A DNA stretch of 64,000 nucleotides from Mesorhizobium sp. GTDB taxonomy: Bacteria > Pseudomonadota > Alphaproteobacteria > Rhizobiales > Rhizobiaceae. Of the stretch, positions 1-8,323 are shown in pieces; position 1 is the stretch's first letter, and each line of letters starts with the position of its first letter. A program made the position numbers and the translations under genes. Below the pieces are notes generated by a model. It saw nothing but the letters and a program-made list of their open reading frames with translations. It was not told where the DNA came from and ran no database searches. The DNA lies in contig NZ_JAEULZ010000013.1 in assembly GCF_016793485.1 (NCBI RefSeq), forward strand, positions 1 to 64,000, given 5' to 3'.

Positions 1-267
1 ACCTGGGGTGCCGACGGCAATCCCCAGCCCGCGCGCGCATGGGACGTTGCGAAGGAAGTCGGGCTGGACGTCGCCAAGGGCAAGCTGGACGGGGCCGCAC
101 CAGAGGTCGATGCGGTCATCGCTCAGGATATGGCCGACGTACAAGCCGTGGGGGTGACCGGTACGCCGACCTTCCTTGTCAACGGAAAGCCGCTCGCCTC
201 GTTCGGCAAGCAGCAATTGATTGACGCTGTCGCTCAAGAGGTCGAGGCTCTCAAGCCGAAGTCCTGA
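1..267 (+). CDS. DsbA-family thiol oxidoreductase, C-terminal part (truncated by window start)
   Basis: The reading frame is open from base 1 and stops at 265-267, leaving 88 residues of a C-terminus. The segment VTGTPTFLVNGKPL is the cis-proline loop and following strand typical of DsbA/2-hydroxychromene isomerase-like thioredoxin folds, and it is followed by the usual terminal helix. The CxxC active site and any signal peptide would lie upstream of the window. Members of this family oxidise or isomerise disulfides, normally in the periplasm. The neighbouring copper and cytochrome genes fit a role in thiol or metal handling, but that is inference. The family call is fairly sure; the exact subfamily cannot be decided from this fragment. 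Confidence 0.75.
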   Translation, partial: TWGADGNPQPARAWDVAKEVGLDVAKGKLDGAAPEVDAVIAQDMADVQAVGVTGTPTFLVNGKPLASFGKQQLIDAVAQEVEALKPKS

Positions 268-284
268 TCCGAACAGAGATTTCA

Positions 285-505
285 ATGAGTGAAGAGCTGC
301 GCCTCGTTGCGCAGATCACAGGCGAAGGCATCCGGCACGAGCGCTGCGCAAGAACCTTGGCGAAGACACTTGGTCCGTCGGACGAAGTGATTGAGGCTTA
401 GGCGACCACCGCCGGCGGCGTACATATCGAGTTCGACCGGGAGGCAACTTCCGGAGGCACTTGGCCGAGACGCTGCGCGGCCTCGGCGCGATCCGGTCGC
501 AGGGC
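285..505 (+). pseudogene. Possible decayed HMA-like (heavy-metal-associated fold) small gene
   Basis: An ATG at 285 opens a 38-codon frame that ends at a TAG (399-401). Reading through the stop gives ATTAGGVHIEFDREATS, and a shift of frame near 450 gives LAETLRGLGAI. Joined, the pieces follow the HMA layout: a single Cys near residue 21, a helix, a strand, a V-x-I/V-x-FD strand and a last helix ending in LGA. The metal-binding CxxC is not intact. One nonsense change and one frameshift would be needed, so I call it a decayed gene. It may also be noise in a 300-base stretch between genes; the ribosome site upstream is weak. Confidence 0.3.
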
Positions 506-571
506 GCGGAAGGGGGCACGTCGAATGAGGGTACGCATGCAAGCATGCGCCCGGCGACGACAGGTGCGCCG

Positions 572-994
572 CTATTGGAAACGCCCTATGATGCGGCGGC
601 CGAGCGAGGCAAGAAGCGGAAGCATCATCAAGGCCACGATGCCGAGGGCCCAAATCACGACGATCGCCGGCTTGATGATGATCTGCACAAGCGCCAGTAT
701 CTGACCGGCTAGGCCGCCCCCATCCAGCGCCTTCACGACTTCGCCGGCGGGCTTGCCGCCGAATGCTTCGGCAACGCCCTGTCCGTTCTCGATGACCCCC
801 AGGACGATCGAGCCCAACCACGCGACAACCGGATCGGCCGCGTTGTAGCCGATCCACGCCATCAGCGACCACACGGCTACTGCAACGGCGATCACGATCC
901 GCAGAAGTGGTGCGGGCCTGCTGCCGCGCCCGCGCGAGTTGTCTTGATCGGTGGAGCGTTGGCTCCGCTCGGCAGGAAAGCCATTCCTTGACAT
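572..994 (-). CDS. Small membrane protein of unknown function
   Basis: A 140-residue protein with a basic, hydrophilic N-terminus of about 25 residues and two clear hydrophobic stretches. The first is near residues 29-52 (PLLRIVIAVAVAVWSLMAWI), the second near 105-130 (a run containing IVVIWALGIVALMMLPLLA). A Gly-rich amphipathic middle (residues 60-100) links them. It lies 18 bases downstream of the zinc-ribbon gene on the same strand, so the two are probably co-transcribed. I do not recognise a named family. It is probably an inner-membrane protein; its function is unknown. Confidence 0.6.
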   Translation of the reverse strand: MSRNGFPAERSQRSTDQDNSRGRGSRPAPLLRIVIAVAVAVWSLMAWIGYNAADPVVAWLGSIVLGVIENGQGVAEAFGGKPAGEVVKALDGGGLAGQILALVQIIIKPAIVVIWALGIVALMMLPLLASLGRRIIGRFQ

Positions 995-1012
995 GGGATA
1001 CTCCGCGCGCCT

Positions 1013-1351
1013 CTAGTCGAACAGCCGGCTTAGGAACGAGCCACGCCCATGGCCGCGTTGATTGCCGCGCCCCTCCCCATAGCCGTGACCGTCACGACCG
1101 GACCTGGCGGAATGCTGGTCGTATCCTTGACTGTGATCTGACCGATCCTGACCGGCGTCCCGAAAACCGGGCGCAACGCTCCGCTCTATGATCTTGTCGA
1201 GTTCGCCCCTATCGAGCCAGACGCCGCGGCATTGCGGGCAATAGTCGATCTCAATGCCCTGCCGGTCGCTCATGACAAGATCGACTTGACAGGCAGGGCA
1301 CAGCAGTCTGGAGTTCGAGTGGTTGCCCACCCTGGGTATCGTATTGCTCAT
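1013..1351 (-). CDS. TFIIB-type zinc-ribbon domain protein
   Basis: Two CxxC pairs, CPAC and CPQC, with the typical GVWLDRGELDKIIER segment between them and the tail, identify the short bacterial zf-TFIIB family. The C-terminal half is a low-complexity Gly/His/Arg/Asp-rich tail ending SFLSRLFD. The frame is open further upstream, but I chose the ATG at 1351 because AAGGACC sits just before it; this gives 112 residues. The role of the family is not established. It is followed closely by a two-helix membrane protein, suggesting an operon of two. Confidence 0.75.
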   Translation of the reverse strand: MSNTIPRVGNHSNSRLLCPACQVDLVMSDRQGIEIDYCPQCRGVWLDRGELDKIIERSVAPGFRDAGQDRSDHSQGYDQHSARSGRDGHGYGEGRGNQRGHGRGSFLSRLFD

Positions 1352-1559
1352 GACTTCGGTCCTTTCACCAGTCCTCTTGGGCGACAAGTAATCTCTCGAG
1401 CAACTATAGGTTCAAGACCGACAGACCGAGTTCTCGCGAACGTGAGAATCGTCGGTGAGAGACCTCAGTCGCGCACGGCGCTGTGGCATCGGACGGGCTG
1501 GGCTGCAGCGCATTGATGATGCGGCAGTCGTCTCCCGCTACTGGAAGCCCACAAGAAAG

Positions 1560-2021
1560 CTATTGCCCGTCCTGCTCCTTCAGGAATGCAATGAGGCCAT
1601 CCATGTCGGCATCGGACATCCCCCCGAACGCCATGCGTGTCCCGGGGACGATCGATTGCGGTGCTTTCAGGAAAGCGCGCAGAGTCGGCTCGTCCCAGAC
1701 GATGGCGGCTGCGCGCATCGCTCTGGAGTAGGGATAGTCGGTCAAGGCAGATTTACGCCCAAGAACTCCGGTAAGCACCGGGCCAGAGGTGTTGCGCGCG
1801 CCCGGGCCTGCCTGATGGCAATGGGCACAACTGCGGAAGCGCGGATCGAAAGTCGGCGCGGGAGGCGTTGCGGGTTGCGCCGCCAACTCGGCAGGCACGA
1901 TAGCTACAGACCGCGGACCCGTCTCGGCGTTCCGGCTGAAGTCCTGCGTCAGAACCGCGAAGAGCAGGCCCGAGACCACGCCGAGCGCCGCGACGGCAAT
2001 CACCAGATGCTTGGAATTCAC
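1560..2021 (-). CDS. Class I c-type cytochrome, membrane-anchored or exported
   Basis: The protein has an N-terminal hydrophobic segment (HLVIAVAALGVVSGLLFAVL), a Pro/Ala-rich linker and one haem-binding CAHCH motif near residues 65-69. A PGTRMAFGGM loop supplies the likely axial methionine, and the C-terminal helix ends GLIAFLKEQDG. I chose a GTG start at 2021 because the hydrophobic segment then sits at the N-terminus and a GGAAG precedes it; the frame is open to 2102. It is the last gene after PCuAC and SCO on the same strand, so it is probably an electron carrier made together with copper-delivery factors for a respiratory oxidase. Confidence 0.8.
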   Translation of the reverse strand: MNSKHLVIAVAALGVVSGLLFAVLTQDFSRNAETGPRSVAIVPAELAAQPATPPAPTFDPRFRSCAHCHQAGPGARNTSGPVLTGVLGRKSALTDYPYSRAMRAAAIVWDEPTLRAFLKAPQSIVPGTRMAFGGMSDADMDGLIAFLKEQDGQ

Positions 2022-2061
2022 GATACAGGCTTCCGAGTGGCGATTTTGCGAAGCGGTTGCA

Positions 2062-2670
2062 TCAACTGATGAGTTCGCGGAGCTTGCGCATGCGTTCCTC
2101 ACGCGGCTCTTCCATGCGCATCAAATCGACATACCGGCCATCGGCGTCCATCAGGTAGACTCCGGCCGTATGCTCCATCGTGTAATTCCCGCCTTCCATA
2201 GGAACCTTGATCGCCGCTGCGGCGAATGCCTTGAGAACGGCGTCCGTCTGCGCCCGGGTGCCGCGCAGGGCAACGATCCGGGGATCGAACGCGGTCATGT
2301 ATTGCGCAAGCAGTTCCTGGGAGTCCCGCTCTGGGTCGACGGAGATCAGCAGCACTTTGAACGTGTCGGCGTCCGCTCCCAGTTCGGCCATCATCTCCGA
2401 CAGTTCGAAGAGCGTGGTGGGACAGATATCCGGACAGTTGGTGAAACCGAAGAATGCAAGATAGGGTCTGCCGCGCAGCGACTGGTCGCTCACGACTTCG
2501 CCGCGCTGGGAAACAAGCGAGAAGGGGCCGCCAACCGCAGGCGTCCCGGATACGGTCGAAGCTGGCGTGCTCGGATATTCAGATTTCAGCAGGACAAAAG
2601 CCGCGAGTCCCATCGACACGATCGCAACGGCGATCCAGGCGACCAATCGAAAAGCTTTCAGCCCGTTCAT
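2062..2670 (-). CDS. SCO1/SenC/PrrC family copper-delivery protein
   Basis: This 202-residue protein has one N-terminal membrane anchor (residues 8-28) and a thioredoxin-like domain. The copper site CPDIC lies in FFGFTNCPDICPT near residue 80, and the third ligand is His in MEHTAGVYLMD near residue 166. LISVDPERDS is also typical. SCO proteins pass copper to, or reduce, the CuA site of cytochrome c oxidase at the outer face of the inner membrane. The start overlaps the stop of the PCuAC chaperone gene by four bases, which supports co-translation and a joint role in copper insertion. Confidence 0.92.
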   Translation of the reverse strand: MNGLKAFRLVAWIAVAIVSMGLAAFVLLKSEYPSTPASTVSGTPAVGGPFSLVSQRGEVVSDQSLRGRPYLAFFGFTNCPDICPTTLFELSEMMAELGADADTFKVLLISVDPERDSQELLAQYMTAFDPRIVALRGTRAQTDAVLKAFAAAAIKVPMEGGNYTMEHTAGVYLMDADGRYVDLMRMEEPREERMRKLRELIS

Positions 2671-3176
2671 GGCGCTGCGCTTCCATGCATGCCGTGACCG
2701 AGCGCTTCCTCGGCTTCGCGGCCGCCCATGCCCTGCACCAGAAACTCGATGTCCACGGCGCCTGCCTTTTCGAACGTCAACGTCGCCTTGAACGTTTCCC
2801 CTTTGCGCAGGCTCCGCGCGGGCTTGACGAACATGATGTGATTGCCGTCGCCGATCTTCACCGTCTGACCGGCCGGAATCTCGAGCGGGCCAGCCATCGG
2901 CCGCATTCGCATCATCCCGTCCTGCATGGTGGACTCGTGGAGTTCGGTGCTGGCCGCAAGATCCGAGCTCGCCGACACCAGACGGTCAGCCTCGTTGCCG
3001 ACATTCCTGATTTCCAGATAGCCGCCGGCGACAGGTGCGCCTGGCGGGGTTGCGCGCGACCATGGATGTTCGATCTCGATCGAACCGGCCTTGTGGTCAT
3101 GGGCCGTCGACGGAACCGTCCACGTCAGAATGCCCGCGATCAGAAGCCCTGCGCATTTCAGGGATTTCGCACCCAC
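2667..3176 (-). CDS. PCuAC-type periplasmic copper chaperone
   Basis: The 169-residue protein begins with a signal-like segment (CAGLLIAGILTWTVPSTAHA-type, cut before HDHKAG). It contains the PCuAC copper motif: a His in ELHEST, a run of Met residues in DGMMRMRPMAG, and a distal HIM in DGNHIMFV. The C-terminus adds further His and Met residues. Such proteins bind Cu(I) in the periplasm and hand it to SCO or CuA. The start codon is GTG. A MerR-type promoter lies about 36 bases or more upstream, so copper induction is plausible. Confidence 0.9.
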   Translation of the reverse strand: MGAKSLKCAGLLIAGILTWTVPSTAHDHKAGSIEIEHPWSRATPPGAPVAGGYLEIRNVGNEADRLVSASSDLAASTELHESTMQDGMMRMRPMAGPLEIPAGQTVKIGDGNHIMFVKPARSLRKGETFKATLTFEKAGAVDIEFLVQGMGGREAEEALGHGMHGSAAP

Positions 3177-3511
3177 CGTTCAACCGCGATTGCTGGTCAC
3201 GTTCATCCAGCGGGCTACAGTCTATAGCTGCTTGAGGGTCAACGGACTCCAGCGGACAAATGGTCGCGCTGACGAGACGGCGGCGGCGTGCGGGTTTTAC
3301 ACCGTCTTGACCGGCATTCGCACCTAGCCTGGTCGGAAAGTCCCTTCATCACCCTGCCATCCGTCGCAACTGGGCCGCGAAGCAGAGCCAGAAGGCGACA
3401 GGCTTTCGACGCCCTTTGCGGCAGCGATGCGCCAATCTGTCATCTCGCGACGAATGCTTGTTCGCTGGATACTTGGCGCCTATTTAAAGCGTACGCGGCG
3501 CGGAGATTCCC
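3177..3511. other. Divergent intergenic region between copper operons
   Basis: These 335 bases separate the minus-strand PCuAC-SCO-cytochrome operon from plus-strand copCD. The only structured signal I can see is the MerR-type promoter at 3212-3242. For copC, TATTTAAAG near 3481-3489 could be part of a -10 region and CGGAGA precedes the ATG. Several short frames cross the region but have no family features. Confidence 0.5.
3212..3242 (-). promoter_or_regulatory. Probable MerR-family (CueR-like) promoter
   Basis: On the minus strand a -35 TTGACC (3242-3237) and a -10-like TAGCCC (3217-3212) are separated by 19 bases. The over-long spacer holds an imperfect dyad, CTCAAG CAG CTATAG. A 19-20 base spacer with a dyad is the hallmark of promoters untwisted by MerR-family regulators such as CueR. 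It points at the PCuAC-SCO-cytochrome operon. No merR-type gene lies in this window, so the regulator would be encoded elsewhere. Confidence 0.5.
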
Positions 3512-3874
3512 ATGCTGACATTGATCCGGTTTTTCGTGTTCGCAGTTGGCCTTTCCGCCATGTCGGCTCCCGCGCTGGCCCACGCAAACATTGTTTCGGC
3601 CACTCCGGCAGACAAGTCCCGCGGCCCGTCGCCCGCGACGGTGGAAATGAACTTCAACGAGGCAGTCAATCTCGCCTTCAGCCGCATGAAGATCCTGGGG
3701 CCGGACGGCAAACAGGTTGCGACCGGTGAAACTGTATTGGTGCCGGGCGGAAAAGGCATGATTGCGCCCGTCGAGACCAAATTGCCGGAAGGCGTCTATA
3801 CCGTCGACTGGTCGGTTCTGTCCTCGGACGGTCACAAGCTGACTGGTAAGTATAGCTTCACCGTCGTGCCGTGA
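3512..3874 (+). CDS. copC: CopC/YobA-type periplasmic copper-binding protein
   Basis: This 120-residue protein carries a signal peptide cut after ALA-23, so the mature protein begins HANIVSATPADKS. The N-terminal His and the late His in SSDGHKLTGKYSF are the conserved copper ligands of CopC. The fold is the usual immunoglobulin-like beta barrel (EMNFNEAVNLAFSRMKILGP). CopC carries copper in the periplasm and works with CopD. CGGAGA precedes the ATG. copD begins four bases after its stop. Confidence 0.93.
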   Translation: MLTLIRFFVFAVGLSAMSAPALAHANIVSATPADKSRGPSPATVEMNFNEAVNLAFSRMKILGPDGKQVATGETVLVPGGKGMIAPVETKLPEGVYTVDWSVLSSDGHKLTGKYSFTVVP

Positions 3875-3878
3875 CGCG

Positions 3879-4763
3879 ATGACCGATGCGGCGGCCGTCA
3901 TCGTCGCGGCACGCTTCGCGTTCGATGTTGCCGCGCTGCTCCTTTGGGGGGCTGGGGTCTATATATGGCTTTTGGTCCCGGCCGAGATCGGCTTAGGACT
4001 CTGGCGGCGGCTATCCGCGTTGCGTCTGGCCGCTTTTGCAGCCCTGCTGCTGGCCGTTGCCGTCACGCTGCCGTCGCGCACCGCCCTGCTGGGCGAGGGA
4101 TGGAGCAGCGTCGCCGATTTCGCGCTCGTCCGGTCATTGCTCTGGAGCACCAACATCGGCGCAGCGTGGCTGGTGCAGGCGGCGCTGGCATGTGCGTTTG
4201 CCCTGTTCGTGCTGGCGCGCCGCGATAGCCCGGCAGTGACCGCTCTGATGGCGGCGGCCTTTCTCGCCAGCACGGCGTTGACGGGTCATGCTGCCGCCTA
4301 CGAGGGCTGGCTTCGCACATTGCATCAGGCCAATGCGGTGATGCACCTGTTGAGCGCCGGAGCCTGGGTCGGGTCGCTCGTGCCCCTGCTGCTTGTACTG
4401 CCGATGCTGGGGAGCCGCGCGACCGCAGCGGGCGCCGCCGTGGCACTGACACGCTTTTCCACGATGGGACACGTTGCCGTGGCGCTTGTCCTCGTCTCGG
4501 GCAGCATAAATACGGTTCTGATCGTCGGCGGCTTACCAACCGATATGGGGTCAGCCTACCAGGTGCTGCTGATCGCGAAGATTGCGATCGTTGGGGCAAT
4601 GGTGGCGCTGGCCGTCGTCAACCGCTATTTGCTCGTTCCGCGGCTGCGGCTATGGATCGGTGCGCCGAAAGCGCTGGTTGCCGGCACCCTGGCCGAACTT
4701 GTGCTTGCAGCCGGCGCCGTTGCACTCGTCTCTTGGTTCGGCATGCTGCCGCCGACGCCATAG
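3879..4763 (+). CDS. copD: CopD-family copper import membrane protein
   Basis: The 294-residue protein has about eight hydrophobic helices. Conserved features of CopD are the TGHAAAYEGWLRTLHQANAV region and HLLSAGAWVGSL, which place His residues in the membrane, and a later FSTMGHVAVALVLVSGS helix. CopD takes copper from CopC across the inner membrane. It is directly downstream of copC and has the same orientation. No clear terminator follows; the next 290 bases are lower in GC than the surroundings. Confidence 0.9.
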   Translation: MTDAAAVIVAARFAFDVAALLLWGAGVYIWLLVPAEIGLGLWRRLSALRLAAFAALLLAVAVTLPSRTALLGEGWSSVADFALVRSLLWSTNIGAAWLVQAALACAFALFVLARRDSPAVTALMAAAFLASTALTGHAAAYEGWLRTLHQANAVMHLLSAGAWVGSLVPLLLVLPMLGSRATAAGAAVALTRFSTMGHVAVALVLVSGSINTVLIVGGLPTDMGSAYQVLLIAKIAIVGAMVALAVVNRYLLVPRLRLWIGAPKALVAGTLAELVLAAGAVALVSWFGMLPPTP

Positions 4764-5055
4764 CCGTCGGTACTTTTCGCCCTAATCTGGATTCGGGTAT
4801 CAGAGCTGGAAAAAGAGTAGGGAAGGGCGGCAGTAGCCGATAGATGGCTTACGGAGGTCGGTTTGACATTTATGAATCATATCAGTGTCTTACGGCTGTT
4901 CCGAGTTCTAAGACGGTATTACCTGGGCCAGAAATTTTCCTATTCAAAGAATTCAGATGGCTAATATGGTCCCGAACAATCGAGTGGGAAATGAGGATGA
5001 TCGTCGGAATCGGCTGGATTGCAAACCCACCCGGACATCAGTGAGTTTTGCATAA
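4764..5055. other. Intergenic stretch with a low-GC patch
   Basis: No gene is supported here. Bases about 4850-5000 are clearly richer in A and T than either flank. A 66-codon frame (4844-5044) crosses the patch but has no ribosome site, no family features and unusual codons, so I reject it. The patch marks the boundary between the metal-handling genes and the beta-oxidation module and may hold the promoter of the latter. Confidence 0.4.
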
Positions 5056-7116
5056 ATGGGTCCTGTTTATATTGCCCTGGACGGTGGCGTCGCCGTCATC
5101 ACCATCGACAATCCTCCGGTGAACGTGACGTCGCTTTCGGTCCGTCAGGGACTGGTTGCCGCGCTGGATGAAGCTGAGAAAAGCGGCGCGCAGCGCGTCG
5201 TGCTGACAGGCGCGGGCAAGACGTTCGTTGCCGGAGCCGACGCGAAGGAATTTTCGGCGCCTCCACAGCCGCCGCATCTGCCGGATATCGTCCAGCGGAT
5301 CGAGACATTTCCGATTCCGGTCGTCGCCGCGATCAACGGCGCGGCGCTTGGCGGTGGACTGGAACTGGCTCTGGCCGCCCATGCGCGGATTGCAGCGCCG
5401 GCTGCGACGCTTGGCCTGCCGGAAGTGACGCTCGGCGTGGTGCCCGGCGCCGGTGGAACGCAGCGGCTGCCACGCCTGATCGGCGTCAGGAATGCGGTGT
5501 CGCTGATCGCCGAAGGACGCGTCATCGATGCCGGAGAAGCGGCGCGGCTGGGCATCGTCGACGCCATTGCGCCCGACCCGCTCGAAGCGGCGCGGAGCTT
5601 TGCGATCCCGGCGCGTGCGCCGACTGGCGCGATGCCCAATCCTCAGCCGGATGCACAAGCGCTGGACGATGCCCGCAAGCAGACAGCGCGTCGCAGCGCG
5701 GGCCAGGTTGCGCCCGTCAAGGCGATCGGACTGATCGAGGCGGCGAGCCGGCTGCCGCTCTCAGACGGGCTGGCGGTGGAGCGCGAGACCTTTCTTGAGT
5801 TGAAGGTGTCCGATCAGGCTGCAGCCCTTCGTCACATCTTCTTCGCCGAGCGCGCCGCCATGGGGCGGGGACGCAAGGGTGGCGCGGAGATCGGCTCGGC
5901 CTTGGTCGTCGGCGGCGGCAACATGGGGGCCGGGATTGCCTATGCCCTGGCTGGCGTTGGTGTGGCGGTGACGCTGGTCGAGGCCGACGAGGCCGCGGTC
6001 GAGCGCGCCCGTGCGAATGTCGCAAAGCTCTATGCCGAGGCAGTGTCGCGCCGAAAATCCACGGCGGAGCAGGCCGAGGCCGCGCAGACCGCGCTGTTCT
6101 CCTTCCGTGTTGGCTATGACGATCTGCCGGCAGTCGATCTCGCGATCGAGGCGGTCTTCGAGGATTTGGAGGTCAAGCGTAAGGTCTTTGCTGCCCTCGA
6201 TGCAGCGCTTCCCGAAACCGCTATCCTTGCAACCAACACGTCATACCTCGACGTCAACCGCATTGCGGATGAGATAGGCAATCCCTCACGGTTTATTGGC
6301 CTTCATTTCTTCAGCCCTGCGCATGTCATGAAGTTGCTGGAGGTGGTGAAGGGAGAGAAGACATCCGACGAAACGCTCGCCACGGCGCTTCGGCTCGCTG
6401 GCAGGTTGAAGAAGATCGCGGTTCTGGCCGGCGTCTGTGATGGTTTCATCGGCAACCGCATCCTGACGCGCTACCGCCAGACTTGCGACGTGATGCTGCT
6501 CGAAGGCGCGCTGCCCTGGCAGATCGACGCCGCCATGCGGGGTTTCGGCATGGCGATGGGCCCCTATGAGGTGCAGGACCTTTCCGGCCTCGACATCGCC
6601 TATGCAAACCGCAAGCGTCTCGGCTGGAAGACGAAGCCTGATTTTCGCTACGTGGCGATCGCCGACCGTATCGTCGAGGAAACCGGACGCCTGGGGCGCA
6701 AAACGGGTGCGGGCTGGTACGATCATGAGGGCGGGAAGCAGTCTCCATCGCCGGTGATCGAACGGATCGTCATCGATGAATCCGCAAGCGCCGGCATTCA
6801 GCGGCGGGCTTTCTCGGACGATGAGATCGTCCTTCGCGCCACCGCCGCGATGATGGAGGAGGGCCTGCGCATTCTCGACGAAGGGATCGCCGCGAAGGCT
6901 TCCGACATTGATCTGGTGATGGTGCACGGTTACGGCTTTCCGCGCTGGCGCGGCGGCCCGATGCATCTCGCCGAGCGGAGCGGTCTCGCGGAGGTCGCAA
7001 GGCGCATCGAGGCGCTGGCCGCACAAGACCCCCTTTCGTGGTCCGTTCCCGACCTGCTACGTCGCCTCGTAGAGAATGGCTCCCGTCTTGACGATTTCAG
7101 AGGTACGCATGCCTGA
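5056..7116 (+). CDS. Bifunctional enoyl-CoA hydratase/3-hydroxyacyl-CoA dehydrogenase
   Basis: This 686-residue protein has two parts. Residues 1-180 form a crotonase domain with the oxyanion segment INGAALGGGLELALA and both catalytic glutamates (GGLELA and GLPEVTLG, the latter before PGAGGTQRL). Residues 283-680 form a 3-hydroxyacyl-CoA dehydrogenase with the NAD site VVGGGNMGAGIAYALAG, the catalytic His in GLHFFSPAHVMKLLE, and DGFIGNRIL. The N-terminal half resembles single-chain peroxisomal-type multifunctional enzymes. It overlaps the thiolase gene by eight bases, and glutaryl-CoA dehydrogenase follows. The likely flow is crotonyl-CoA to acetoacetyl-CoA. The ribosome site is weak. Confidence 0.9.
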   Translation: MGPVYIALDGGVAVITIDNPPVNVTSLSVRQGLVAALDEAEKSGAQRVVLTGAGKTFVAGADAKEFSAPPQPPHLPDIVQRIETFPIPVVAAINGAALGGGLELALAAHARIAAPAATLGLPEVTLGVVPGAGGTQRLPRLIGVRNAVSLIAEGRVIDAGEAARLGIVDAIAPDPLEAARSFAIPARAPTGAMPNPQPDAQALDDARKQTARRSAGQVAPVKAIGLIEAASRLPLSDGLAVERETFLELKVSDQAAALRHIFFAERAAMGRGRKGGAEIGSALVVGGGNMGAGIAYALAGVGVAVTLVEADEAAVERARANVAKLYAEAVSRRKSTAEQAEAAQTALFSFRVGYDDLPAVDLAIEAVFEDLEVKRKVFAALDAALPETAILATNTSYLDVNRIADEIGNPSRFIGLHFFSPAHVMKLLEVVKGEKTSDETLATALRLAGRLKKIAVLAGVCDGFIGNRILTRYRQTCDVMLLEGALPWQIDAAMRGFGMAMGPYEVQDLSGLDIAYANRKRLGWKTKPDFRYVAIADRIVEETGRLGRKTGAGWYDHEGGKQSPSPVIERIVIDESASAGIQRRAFSDDEIVLRATAAMMEEGLRILDEGIAAKASDIDLVMVHGYGFPRWRGGPMHLAERSGLAEVARRIEALAAQDPLSWSVPDLLRRLVENGSRLDDFRGTHA

Positions 7117-8311
7117 GGCATTTATCTGCGACTACGTCCGCACGCCCATCGGCCGCTATGGTGGCGCGCTGGCGGCGGTGCGTACCGACGATCTGGCGGC
7201 AATTCCGCTGAACGCGCTCGTGCAGCGCAATCCCGGCCTTGATCCAGCATCGATCGAGGAAGTCTGGATGGGCTGTGCGAACCAGGCCGGCGAGGACAAC
7301 CGCAACGTAGCGCGCATGGCGCTGCTGCTCGGCGGACTGCCCGACACCGTGCCCGGCGTCACCGTCAACCGCCTGTGCGGGTCGGGTTTAGAAGCGGTGG
7401 CGGCTGCGGCGAGGGCGATCCGCGCCGGCGACATGGATCTGGCGATTGCTGCCGGCGTGGAGAGCATGACGCGCGCGCCGCTGGTGATGCCGAAGGCTGC
7501 GTCAGCCTGGTCGCGTGCTGCGGAAATCCATGACACGACCATCGGCTGGCGTTTCATCAATCCGAAGATGCAGGCGCAGTACGGCACGGACTCGATGCCG
7601 GAAACCGCACAGAACCTTGCCGACCAATATTCGATCAGCCGGGAGGACCAGGACGCGTTCGCGCTGCGGTCGCAGGAGCGGGCGAGCGCGGCCCAGGAAA
7701 ACGGCCGGTTGGCGCTGGAAATCGTACCCGTAGATGTGCCCGCCGCGCGCGGTGCGACGGTGCAAGTGGCCGTCGACGAGCATCCCCGCAAGACGACCAT
7801 TGCGGATCTGGCGAAGCTGCGCCCGATCACCCGGCCAGACGGATCGATCACCGCCGGTAACGCCAGCGGCGTGAATGACGGCGCGGCAGCGTTGATCGTC
7901 GCGTCTGAGGCTGCGGCGAAGCGTGCCGGACTGACGCCGTTGGCGCGGATCGTCGGCGCGGCATCAGCGGGCGTCGCCCCGCGTATCATGGGATATGGGC
8001 CGGCGCCGGCGGTCAGGTCGCTGATTGGCAAGACGGGCGTAAAACTCGACGCGGTCGATGTCATCGAGTTGAACGAAGCGTTTGCCGCGCAGGCGCTGGC
8101 GGTGTTGCGCGATCTCGGCGTGGCGGACGATGATCCGCGCGTCAATCCAAACGGCGGTGCAATTGCACTTGGCCACCCGCTTGGCATGAGCGGCGCCAGG
8201 ATCGCCGGCTCGGCGGCTTTGGAACTTGCGCGCGGCTCCGGCCGCCATGCCCTTGCGACGATGTGCGTTGGCGTGGGACAGGGCGCGGCGCTTTTGATGG
8301 AACGGATTTGA
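7109..8311 (+). CDS. Acetyl-CoA acyltransferase (thiolase, PcaF-like)
   Basis: I chose the ATG at 7109, preceded by AGAGG, giving 400 residues, the normal thiolase length. The acylated Cys lies in VNRLCGSGLEAV (near residue 90), the catalytic His in GGAIALGHPLGMSGAR (near 354) and the second Cys in ATMCVGVGQGAALLME (near 385). The sequence GCANQAGEDNRNVARMALLL is like 3-oxoadipyl-CoA thiolases. In this operon the simplest role is cleavage of acetoacetyl-CoA, the end product of glutaryl-CoA breakdown; beta-ketoadipyl-CoA cleavage is the alternative. Confidence 0.9.
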   Translation: MPEAFICDYVRTPIGRYGGALAAVRTDDLAAIPLNALVQRNPGLDPASIEEVWMGCANQAGEDNRNVARMALLLGGLPDTVPGVTVNRLCGSGLEAVAAAARAIRAGDMDLAIAAGVESMTRAPLVMPKAASAWSRAAEIHDTTIGWRFINPKMQAQYGTDSMPETAQNLADQYSISREDQDAFALRSQERASAAQENGRLALEIVPVDVPAARGATVQVAVDEHPRKTTIADLAKLRPITRPDGSITAGNASGVNDGAAALIVASEAAAKRAGLTPLARIVGAASAGVAPRIMGYGPAPAVRSLIGKTGVKLDAVDVIELNEAFAAQALAVLRDLGVADDDPRVNPNGGAIALGHPLGMSGARIAGSAALELARGSGRHALATMCVGVGQGAALLMERI

Positions 8312-8323
8312 AGGGAAGACGAC

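Noticed and set aside
282-872. Long minus-strand frame overlapping the small membrane protein
   Set aside because: It is rich in Arg, Ser and Pro, as antisense frames in GC-rich DNA are, and the membrane protein frame has clear helices.
3427-3729. Plus-strand frame running into copC
   Set aside because: It overlaps the well-supported copC signal peptide region in another frame and has no ribosome site.
4844-5044. A 66-codon plus-strand frame in the low-GC patch
   Set aside because: No ribosome site, no recognisable features, and the composition is unlike the genes around it.
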